Shown here in pieces: positions 54,744 to 64,000 of a stretch of 64,000 nucleotides of DNA. Where the stretch lies: NCBI GenBank assembly GCA_014773175.1, contig VXCM01000139.1:210141-274140 (forward strand), given 5' to 3'. The translations under genes and the position numbers were made by a program. A model generated the notes under the pieces. The model searched no databases and was not told the origin of the DNA. It saw only the letters and a program-made list of their open reading frames with translations. Each line of letters begins with the position of its first letter. The first letter of the stretch is position 1. The DNA comes from Lucifuga dentata. Lineage: Eukaryota; Chordata; Actinopteri; Ophidiiformes; Bythitidae.

Positions 54744-55094
54744 AGACTGCCACTGGTTTCAGTTTGTTCCAGTTCACTATAAAAATCAACTTGTAGAGAT
54801 TTGAAACCTGCTTGAGATAAATAATCCATCACATGAAATATAATTCCAGGAAAAGATGACTTTTACTGAGAAATCTGTCCAAAACAACTGTGCCTTCTAC
54901 AATCATGTGTACGTGTTAGCGGGCAAAACATTTTAACCACCAGAACGTTGGATTTGGAAACATTAGGGAACTTTGGCATAATAACACAAAAACAAAACTT
55001 TGGTTTTGTAATTTGGAAAATGGTTATCAGTAATGTTTACACGGTTAGTATTTATTGGGCTTAAACATGCAAAATCACAGGTATGATCCTTTAT
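54744..55094 (-). mobile_element. TTAA-bordered inverted-repeat element, copy I (truncated)
   Basis: It starts inside the element (CCACTGGTTTCAGTTTGTTC) and ends at an intact terminus (GGGCTTAAACATGCAAAATC, GGTATGATCCT). The border reads TTAT instead of TTAA. Downstream of RASAL1. Confidence 0.72.
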
Positions 55095-55437
55095 GTGAAG
55101 GAAAGTTCCTGGAATAGCGTCTTGGGGTGTTAATGTGTAACGCTTTAAAAAAAAAAATTATTTAATCAAACCACAATAACCACAGACTTTCCAATCCAAC
55201 ATGACTGAATTATGTTAAATTATGTTGAATGTGAGACTCACAAAAAGCAGCTCTTCCTCCTCTCAGCGTTATTTAAATGCTAATGAGAACAGCAGAGTCT
55301 CTCGTTAGGGAAGAGAGGTGGGAGGTGTGACAGGAGGTAAGGAGGGTGCAGGGCAGATGGTTTGATCTGACCCCTAAGCTGCTGTTTCGGAGCTGGAAGG
55401 ATGGGCCGAAAGCAAAGCTCCTCTTCTGCAGGCCTGC

Positions 55438-55515
55438 TTCAGAATGCAGCAGGTCGGTTTCAGAATGCAGCAGACTGGCTTCAGAATGCAGCAGACTGGC
55501 TTCAGAATGCAGCAG
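55438..55515. repeat. 21-bp tandem repeat, four units
   Basis: Units TTCAGAATGCAGCAGactgg start at 55438, 55459, 55480 and 55501; the middle two are identical. Because the unit is a multiple of three, both strands carry repetitive ORFs (FRMQQTG or CCILKPV types). These look incidental. Confidence 0.9.
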
Positions 55516-57219
55516 AGCTCATGCACGGAATCCCAACCGCAACTCCTCAGCCAGCGACAGAAAATGACCATAAAGCAAATTTACTGCGGGCAAGAACAGT
55601 TTCTGCTGTACTCCACAGCTCCAGCAAAGCTCATTTATATCCATATAACGAGGTGCAGAGCGCAGAGAAACGCTGGAGCTAAATGAAGGACAAGTCACCG
55701 AGGGAATAAAGAGGAAGAGGAGAGGGGACAAAAGGTCAAACAAACTACCCCAGCACAGGGTACATTTATTTTTCCACAAGAAACACACAAACATGCAACA
55801 AGGTCATCACAATTCAATAAAGACCGATAGATTAAGAAGCCCTTAATAGTTTAATTAATGTCTGTCTATGTCTTGCTTTTAGGTAATCTCAGTTTGTGAT
55901 TTTTAAAATAGCAATATGTAGACATCGCTTAGGAAAAAACAAAAAATCAAACATGGGCACTTTCAAATGCAAAACATTTGGATGTTTTACATGTGGTCAA
56001 AGGAACAAAGATGGCAGCAAAACGCTGTCTCATCCTCGTCATTTAAAATTAAACCGCTTTAGAGAAAAGAAGTCACGGTGTAACGCAGACCACAGTGCTG
56101 GATCATACTTCTAATAATGATGTAAGCTTTAGCATCAATAAACCTGCTCACATTTTGGTTAACATATGCACCTCTAGGAGAATATTACTGTATCTTTAAA
56201 GGACATGAACCTAAGATTTGTGTAAGAGACACACACTCACACCTTCACACACACGCACGCAGGTAAACAAATGCAGTATAGCCACACAAAATGTTAAGCT
56301 ATCATTTTGAGAGCAAAGTACAGAAAATCCTGCACGTTAGGACGAAGTGATTTCATCAAATGTCCCATAATCAAACTATACTATGGAAAATATTATGGAA
56401 TGTATCTTAATAATATGAGAATGTTATGCGAGAGTTCTGTTACAATCATTATTCAAAATAAGACATCAAAAATATACGTTTTCTAATTCAAAGCCTGTGA
56501 ACGTCTGCACATCACGACCCTTTTATTTAGAGGTAGGCACCTCAAAGAAACATATCCATTACCCCCCCNACCCCCCAAAAAAACAAAAAAATCTCATTCT
56601 TGCTACACATAAATTACATATCAGATCTGAAATATAGTAAATTGCATAAACACCATCTCTCTTTCTTCATTGGACAAATAAAAATCATTCATCATCCTCG
56701 CTTGGCCATATTAATCTGTACACACCTGAAAAGTCTAAAGGGCCTGCATTCTTCATACTTTGAGACATGAAAGCAAAAGCTGAAGAAGAAAACATCTGAA
56801 TTTCTGCCGTGAATGAAACGCTGCTGAACATGGAAAATTCCCTGATAGATTGGAAGCGTTCTGTCTTGCTTTTCCAAATAAAGGGTGTCGAAAAGAGACT
56901 CAACACAGTCCTGAAGCAAATCACAGTCACAGGTGCTGTCAGGTTGTTTCAGCCTCTTTAGGTGACAGAAAGTTGTAGTTTGATGCGCACTGACTGTCAG
57001 AAATCACAAAAAAGTAGCTTAACCCTTACAGGACTAACATATCGGTGATGCTATGTTTTCCATGTGCTTAAATAATATACAAGAACTTTTTAAATAACTC
57101 TTAAAAACCAGAGTTTAAATTCAATAAATTCTGGAGATTATCGGCTTTCCTGAAATGTACAGCAATACCTCGACTGGCCACTGAGTGGCACTGTAGGAGA
57201 TGAAGAAGCGTCTCTATCA

Positions 57220-57536
57220 GTACGTTTACATGCACGATATACTCCGATTAAAGCAAAAATGCGAATAAGATGCAATTAAAAGGAGTTTGCTGAATATTCA
57301 GGACGTGTTGCGCAATCGGACCATGAGAGGAGCCGCCAAGTAAGGAAACACACGCAATAATTACTCCGATTATAATGTTCGCACCCAAATAAACTGATTT
57401 ACATTGCATAATTTAAGCCTGTTACTTCGATTTATGAGAATTTTAATTTAATTATGGTGTTTAAATAACATTAAAAAAATATTTCATCAATTATTTTATC
57501 AACCAATCAAAGAAAGTGTAACCTGTGTAAATGTAC
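57220..57536. mobile_element. Short inverted-repeat (MITE-like) element
   Basis: The left end GTACGTTTACATGCAC and right end TGTGTAAATGTAC are imperfect inverted repeats. ACTCCGATTA-type words recur inside (57240, 57363). The terminus resembles a widespread teleost non-autonomous element; the superfamily was not determined. Confidence 0.5.
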
Positions 57537-58794
57537 TCGTGCTTTCGAGCAGCATTAACAGAACCCTCCACCAGGGGGCAGACATGTTTCTTTGCTATAA
57601 ATGGTTATAACTTTATGAAGAAATGTTTGATTTGCAGGGAGGAGGAGGCTCAAAACGCCTAAACGGAATGCTTTATGGTGAAATATAAAAAAAAACCTTG
57701 CTGGTTTGCCTGCTCACTAAGCTCAGCAATTAACAATTATAACTTTAAAAAAAAATATATAATATGTGATGCCAGTTTGAGTTTAATCCTTTAAGGGTTA
57801 AACTGATTTCATTCAGTATACTAATAAAACATTGTGAGCTCATTTTGTCACTTCAGAATTACTCGCAGACATAATTTACTGCTGCTTTTCAGACTGAACA
57901 AAGATCGTTGCCTGTTTTCGTTGTGATCTACAGAAAAGATAAACGCGGCCCGTTTGGGGGGACGGCCATCTTCATGCTGCTAAAGCCCCCCACCAACAAG
58001 AAAGTCATACTAACTGTATTAATCTGAGTCCCACCGAGGATCAACTACAGAAATTCTACATTAATGAAACAACAGCAGCATACGCTAAGACTACTTGCAA
58101 TATAAGATGTCCATAACATGTCATAAGTATTCATCCCTGACATACTGGCAAATTCATCTTTGCCACATTTGATGTGTTAATATGTGCCTGTGTACAGACA
58201 CGTGGGCCAGTCGATATCTTTACATTTTCCCATATAGAAGAGTATAAAAATAAATTAAACCGTCGACTCAAAGTGAGCTTGAATTTAAAGGTATATCAAC
58301 CTGCAAACGTATAGAATATTTTTTAAAGCATCACAAGGCAGGTTATAAACATCAACGTAAGACATAATCCTAAAAGAAAACAACTGAGAAAACTAAGTTG
58401 TTGCCTCAAAGTGCAATGGAAGACCATGATTACTTTCCAAATATTCAGCAAATTAAGCCCACGCTATAATCATCACCAACATCCCCGCTCATTAAAATTG
58501 ATCAGATATATTTATAGAGAATTATGCAGCACTGGGTTAACTTTTATCTCAGGGTAAAGAGATATCACAAGAGCTCCGCTAACGGCCTTCAGAAACTCCT
58601 CAGCTCACAGGCATCTTGAGGGGGAAAGAAGAGCAGAGAGAAACGTAATTCCCAGTAACAGCCCACGACATATTGGATCAACATTTGCATGGTTCTTTTG
58701 CTGTTACAATAAATCAGGCTCGGCTCCAACAACTTTCAGCGACGTGTCGATGCTGCACAAACAGCAGCAGAGACCCGCGCACCGCCTAACGGCA

Positions 58795-58979
58795 GACAAG
58801 CCCACAGGAGACGCGTAGATCACAGGCGAGCGGGAGGCCAGCCGCCAAAGACGAATCTCCAAGGAAAAACTGTTGGCGTATGAAAANGACAAGCCCACAG
58901 GAGACGCGTAGATCACAGGCGAGCGGGAGGCCAGCCGCCAAAGAAGAATCTCCAAGGAAAAACTGTTGGCGTATGAAAA
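58795..58979. repeat. 92-bp duplication around a single N (assembly artefact)
   Basis: 58795-58886 and 58888-58979 are 92-mers differing by one base (AAAGACGAATC versus AAAGAAGAATC), separated by N at 58887. Best read as unmerged overlapping contig ends, with the mismatch from an allele or a read error. Confidence 0.85.
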
Positions 58980-59237
58980 GAGGAATGTTGGACTCTGAAA
59001 AGCGTGTTCAGCTTTTCTCCTCAAGGGCTTCTAGGCAGCACATTAACGCCTCAGAGCATGTGTGCGCACGCTCGCCCTCATACAAGCCGAGCGTGATGGA
59101 TCGTGGGTTCGCTCCAACGGGGGAACAGTAACGTGAGCTTTATATTCACAGAGGTCAGCGTCGTCAGCGTGGCAACAAAACAAATGAGTTTAAACTTGGA
59201 GTGAAGCAAATCCTGCTTCAAAACCCCAACCTTCCCA

Positions 59238-59372
59238 CTTCCTGTACCGATTCTTCTCTCATCTATTTCATGTTTCCTTTCAAAGACGGATCACAAGGTT
59301 AACCNCTTCCTGTACCGATTCTTCTCTCATCTATTTCATGTTTCCTTTCAAAGACGGATCACAAGGTTAACC
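59238..59372. repeat. 67-bp duplication around a single N (assembly artefact)
   Basis: 59238-59304 and 59306-59372 are identical 67-mers separated by N at 59305. Same cause as the duplication at 58795. Confidence 0.88.
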
Positions 59373-60036
59373 ATAAAACCTACAATTATTATCGAGCACT
59401 AATAATTCATAGCCTTTAGCTTTCTGGATCCTACTTCATGCATTAGAGAGCACAGCTTCATTTTAGAACTGCTGACCTATCCTATGTCACAGTCACGTCA
59501 CCATCCAAAACAACAACCTCTGTCTCTACGGACAACTGGAGAAAATGCGGGAAGCAAAAAACCAATTAAATTTGATCAATTTCTCAACACAATATCAAGC
59601 AACAACTGAGACCAACACCTCAAATTCTCACTCAGTAGACAGACTATCCAGTAATTAAAAAGAAGATTTCTAATCTAATCCTCCTTGTCAAAGCTGTAGC
59701 TCAACATTGGTAATGCAGCGTTAGTCTGGGCCATGCAGTTTGGACATGAGCATAAACCTTTGGACCCTCATCATTTTCCCCAAATTCAAAGGGTTAGCTT
59801 CAGAACATTTTCTAAAAGGCGTTTTCAGACCATTTCGCATCTTTACATTTCTGAACCCTATGAGAAAATTTGGCTTCAATACACCTGTTCACGGAACATA
59901 CAGAAATCAAACATTTCTGATGCTCATGTGCCTCCGTTTCTGCCGGGTGTGTTCTGTTTTTGGGGAGTAAAGCGTTGTTGGCTGCGTGTCGGCCCGTCAC
60001 GGCGTTAATGTTCTTATATATCATCTCAGCTGGTCC

Positions 60037-61462
60037 TCAGTCCTTCAGGTTGTCCTCACCGACCCCTTGGGCTGACAGCTCCATCAGAACGTTGTCCAGG
60101 TAATTGGGGTCGGGGTAGCCATGGCCTGTCAGGTTGGAGCCGAATTCTGTTTTGTGGTGAATCTCGTTCCACACCACCGTGTCCGACTCTCCCGTGGTGC
60201 TGGACGTGCCAATGGTGAAGATGAGGCGCCGATCCCAGGCCATGATCAGCAGCTTCAGGACCTGAAGACACGAAAAACATTTACTATCCCTCTACGGCAA
60301 GAAAGAAGGAACAAAGTATATGATGCAGCACTGGTGGTTCTCAAAAATACATCATGGGGAAATAAGTTTGGTAGAAATGTTCTCAATAATGCGAGATTTC
60401 CCAGTAAAACAATTACGTAGTTTGGAAATATCAGATTATTTTGGTCAAAGTAACAAGTGCAACAGCCAATTCTGTGTAGAAATAATAATAATAATAATAA
60501 CAATAGTAATAATAATAATAAAGTTCCAAATGTGACATTAAAAAATGTTTTTTTAACTGAAATATTACTATTATTTATGCTAAATGTCACAACAAATCCT
60601 ACTTTTAAGTTAAATCTGACAAAAAAAAACTGTATATTGGTTTTTGATAAGTTAAAAGTAAAATAACATCAGTACATTAGAAAACAATTGAACAAATCTT
60701 GTATAATTTCAAATCAAATTTATTATTATCTCTAACATTAAAGGGGACAATATCATACAAATTTACTTTTGCAGTGCTCTGATGTCCGGTAAGTGAAAAC
60801 AAGCTGTTTAGGTACTGTCTCTTTAAGACACGCCAGAAAAGCCCGCTGTGTTCTGATTGGCCAGCTGCCTCAGGCATGACCTGGCAACACCCACAGAGCG
60901 TGAAACACAGATGCTTATGCTGCATTCACTGTGAACTCAGAATTTCCGACAAGAAAACGCCTACTACTCAACTCCGAATTCCAACTCGGAAAGTCGGACG
61001 AACTTTAGTTCCGACATCATTTCATTATGGCTGCTCACACCGTCAACAATAATTTCTCTATTTATAAATGAACGTTTAGAAGCATTTTCTTTAATTCAAA
61101 AAGCATATGGACACACTAAACATATCACACGTAGCAGCTGAAAAGATAAATAGCTCATAAATGCTAAAATGAAGCTTCTTTTGGTCTAACGTCCATGCTG
61201 TCTCCCACTTTGTTTAGTTCAAATCACAGTGTCCAAGTTTCGACTTCAACACAAGTAAGATGTTACACTATAAAATGAGGGAAAATAATTAAAAGCATAA
61301 TAACTTTAATGGTTGCTGAGTTTTCAGGTTCAGGCATAATTTCTCAGATCTTACCTTCCTGCCTTTGTCGTTGTCGGGGAGGTAGCAGTGTCGAGGGAAA
61401 CCTCTGGCACTGAACTTCTTCCCAGGGTTTGGATGCTCGTTGGTCTGGTGTTAAAATGTCAC

Positions 61463-61494
<32 letters not shown>

Positions 61495-63753
61495 ACAGCT
61501 CTTCCATCTTTTTCAGTTACGATTAATTAAATAGAAAATATCAACAAACCCCACCACAGGAGTTTTTACTGCTGGTGTTGCTTTCACTGGCTGTTTGTAC
61601 AATCGTGTCAATTGAGAAATGTGATAAATACTCTAACACTGTTTTCAATGATACAAATAGGAAAACTCCAAGTTAATAGCTGCAAGTATATCTTTTTATA
61701 TTCTGGCAGTTATACTCAATGCAGGAGTACAGCAATACTATGCTGCACGCTACGCATCTGCACACCTGGCCTTTTGAGAAGAAGAGATCTCTCTTTGAAT
61801 TGCCTCTCCTGAGGATTCTTCTGTTTTTTCCATCTAAATGTTGAGGTTTTCAGGAAGGTTTTCCTTAGTTCCTTTTGCAAGGTAGGAACTTTTTCAGGAA
61901 CTACAGAACCTCTACAGGATCTCAGGGACTTTCCTTTGTTTCACACCAAAATAATCAGGATCCGTTTTGGTACCAGGACTCTAGTTCCTGAACCACTCTT
62001 ACTCTAGGAGGTCGTCTCAGATGGTTCAGGAACTGCTGGGTGGAACTTAATACAAATACACTTATGTTGTAATGAGAAATGTGTCTTCTTTTAACAAGAT
62101 AATTTCATATCTCATTATAATTCAAAATTTGGTTTTGTATAATAATGAGAAAGCTTCTTCTGAAAACAAGATATGCCGATATGTTGTTAAAAATGGAATA
62201 ATTTGGTATGGTGTAATAAGACAAAGATTTCATTATTACATGAAAGTATCTTAAAACATGAAAAAGATCTCGTTAGAACGAGAAAATTTTCTTGTTACTA
62301 CGAGAACCTGGGCAGATGTGGCAGCAATATGTGTTTGTGAGCGTGTTTTCCTTCAGCCACATCTCTCACTCTGTCACATTCACTCCCACTCATTTACATT
62401 CAGCATTTAGCCGACATGCGGGGCGACATGCAGAAATGGACCAATCAGAGTTTGCGTTGCCACTGACGGAAATGTTTTTCTGTCACTGGGAATGTCACAC
62501 CGTGTTGCCTGAGGAAGAACTTGACCTGATCAAAACGCTGTCAGCTTGTACTGAACCTGCGTTAGGTCTTTTGAAGGAACTTACTGCGCCTCGGCTTGTC
62601 GTGCACACACCTATCAGTCAAAGTTAAGAAGATAAGCAGCTGTGGGGGAGAGGACGGCGGTTTGGAGAGGAGAGACGGCGGATCAGGGGACAAAAGCAGC
62701 ATGGTGGCTTTTCTGAAGGAGGACGGTAGTCACCTGGATGCCAGCAGGAATGTCGTAGACGATGCGGATTGTCTTGGAGTCTGAGTAGCCAGGCAGGCAG
62801 TGAGGGATGAGGTGGTACTCCATCTTCCCAGGAGGCTGAGTGCCTGTTTTCTCTCCATAGATGGTCTTGCATGTTGGACACTGAAGGCTGCCATCCTGGT
62901 TTTAAGACAAAAAAAACGACCAAACCACATTGGTGTGAAAACATGCTCAGATGCCGGGCTGACTGTTTTTCTCATGCATCAGGCCATTAGTGAAATATAG
63001 TTACTGAAATGCTGTTGAAACAATAGTTTCATAGTTTACAACTTTTACTTATTAAAAAAAAAAAAGTTTCCACCTGCAAATCATGCAGGCTAATTATCCA
63101 GGCTAAGGCTAATTATCCAGCTAATTTGAGAAAAGTTTTAGCAAATGAACTCAAACGAATGGAAATGATATGAGCTGAATTCAAAAATCATTTTGCTGAA
63201 ATGACTGAGATGTAATTTGCATTTCTACTGAAACTGGTGAAATTTCCCATCTGCATACACTAACATTCAGGCCTGATCGTCTGCCAGCAATGTACAATCC
63301 AGTCGATCTGTAAGACATCACCAGTCTATCATTTCAGCTGAGAGTGACATCATAACAGCGTCTGGCGCACAAGCTTTCACCCACCTTATTGCCATTGTTG
63401 TACATGGCCACCAGGCACAGCAGATGGTACATGTGCCCACACTTGCCAAGTTTGCCCACCAGCTCTGGCTTGATGCCTTTGTGCTGCAGGATGCCTTCAT
63501 AGCCTGACGACATGACCAGCCTCTCCATGCAGATGGTACAGTCCTGAAATAGTGCACAAAACAATTTAGCTGCCATTCAGTGTGACTGTGCATTTATGAT
63601 GCTTTCACACTCGGTTAGGGCATCAAAGACTGACAGACTGTATCTGTGTGTGTATGTGCGCATGTGTGTGTGTGCGTGCTCTTTTTCTTACTTCGTCTGG
63701 GACCGCTTTAATTTTCTCTGTGTATCTTCTCACTACGTCCTCTGGGTTTTTCC
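60037..63753 (-). CDS. dtx1: Deltex-1-type E3 ubiquitin ligase, C-terminal part (5' end outside window)
   Basis: Five exons right to left: 63692-63753, 63385-63543, 62734-62895, 61355-61444, 60037-60261, with consistent phase (the first starts with two bases of a split codon). The order is [20 protein letters not shown], the RING finger ([10 protein letters not shown]...[17 protein letters not shown]...[11 protein letters not shown]), then the Deltex C-terminal domain ([79 protein letters not shown]), ending [12 protein letters not shown] cysteines and histidine are intact, so it should be catalytically competent. Deltex proteins bind Notch through N-terminal WWE domains, which lie right of the window. 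DTX4 is the main alternative; adjacency to RASAL1, as in human 12q24.13, favours DTX1. Confidence 0.9.
60480..60522. repeat. (AAT)n microsatellite
   Basis: Impure AAT/ATA repeat in the last DTX1 intron. Confidence 0.9.
60915..61030. repeat. Possible MITE fragment with TCGGAA/TTCCGA words
   Basis: Contains GAATTTCCGAC, AACTCGGAAAGTCGGA and AGTTCCGAC in close order, resembling a common teleost non-autonomous element. Termini are not clear. In the last DTX1 intron. Confidence 0.35.
61460..61491. repeat. Poly(A) tract in DTX1
   Basis: About 32 A starting some 15 bases from the acceptor of the penultimate DTX1 exon. On the transcript strand it is a T-run that would serve as, or extend, the polypyrimidine tract. 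Confidence 0.88.
63651..63681. repeat. GT-rich microsatellite
   Basis: Imperfect TGTG/CGTG repeat in the DTX1 intron next to the exon at 63692. Confidence 0.8.
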
Positions 63754-63763
63754 CTGGTCATAA

Positions 63764-63792
63764 GATAGATAAGATAAGATAAGATAAGACAA
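63764..63792. repeat. AAGAT/GATA microsatellite
   Basis: AAGATAGAT and AAGAT units within 15 bases of the acceptor of the DTX1 exon at 63753. Confidence 0.85.
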
Positions 63793-63835
63793 GACAAAAT
63801 AAAAATAGATGATGCAATACAATCTGATAATGCAG

Positions 63836-64000
63836 CCTCAAGGGGGCACAAGCCAGTGTCCTCCTTGTGCCGGTCCCAAGCCCGAATAAATGCAGAGGGT
63901 TGTGTCAGGAAGGGCATCCGACGTAAAACCTATGCCAAAGCAAAGATGCGAATCATTCCTATGACTTCCATACCGGATCGGTCGAGGCCCGGGTTAACAA
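63836..64000. repeat. Dispersed teleost repeat fragment running off the window
   Basis: It contains GAGGGTTGTGTCAGGAAGGG, CATCCGACGTAAAAC and CATACCGGATCGGTCG, words familiar from an abundant interspersed repeat in fish genomes. The family could not be named and no ORF is present. Confidence 0.5.

Larger units (their letters stand above)
55700..60036. other. RASAL1-DTX1 convergent region, probable DTX1 3' UTR in part
   Basis: No gene is supported. The portion next to 60036 should be DTX1 3' UTR (minus strand), but its end is unclear. It contains a short inverted-repeat element at 57220-57536, two N-joined duplications (58795-58979 and 59238-59372), and a C-run join with N at 56569. ORFs here are short and show no recognisable domains. 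Confidence 0.5.

Noticed and set aside
55438..55515. CRISPR-like array of 21-bp repeats
   Set aside because: There are no spacers between units and the context is vertebrate nuclear DNA; it is a minisatellite.
56685..56930. Minus-strand ORF in the RASAL1-DTX1 interval as a small gene
   Set aside because: No recognisable domain, no splice context and no start context stronger than chance.

Overview
This is intron-rich nuclear DNA from a ray-finned (teleost) fish, probably a percomorph. The evidence is GT-AG introns, seven vertebrate genes, and typical fish repeats (Tc1-like, L2-like and L1-like elements, short inverted-repeat elements). There are no prokaryotic operons, CRISPR arrays, phages or toxin loci. 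The species cannot be named from the sequence.

Layout from left to right: TBC1D10A (minus, 1032-7916; its last coding exon lies left of the window); SF3A1 (minus, 9620-14094); CCDC157 (plus, 14444-18100), head-to-head with SF3A1 across a compact shared promoter; SLC7A4 (minus, 21620-25257), tail-to-tail with CCDC157; DGCR6 (minus, 28713-30427); RASAL1 (plus, 32550-52642), divergent from DGCR6; and the C-terminal part of DTX1 (minus, 60037-63753), tail-to-tail with RASAL1 and running off the right edge. Exon boundaries were worked out by hand from the splice sites, and the reading phase is continuous through every gene.

The genes are not one pathway. They cover Rab-GAP/ezrin-linked trafficking (TBC1D10A), U2 snRNP splicing (SF3A1), a coiled-coil protein (CCDC157), an orphan CAT-family transporter (SLC7A4), DGCR6, Ca2+-responsive Ras inactivation (RASAL1) and Notch-linked ubiquitin ligation (DTX1). 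The order joins what are in human a 22q12.2 block (TBC1D10A-SF3A1-CCDC157), 22q11.21 genes (SLC7A4, DGCR6) and a 12q24.13 block (RASAL1-DTX1).

The non-coding DNA holds at least nine copies of one non-autonomous inverted-repeat element family with TTAA at its borders, LINE relics, a degenerate Tc1-like transposase, microsatellites and several palindromes. The assembly has artefacts. Three single-N joints are flanked by duplicated sequence, and one of these falsely repeats 22 residues inside SF3A1. A polyA-gap-polyT block sits in RASAL1 intron 9. I found no convincing undescribed biological system; the most useful observations are the assembly errors, the repeat family, the shared promoter and a tandem splice acceptor in the RASAL1 zinc finger.
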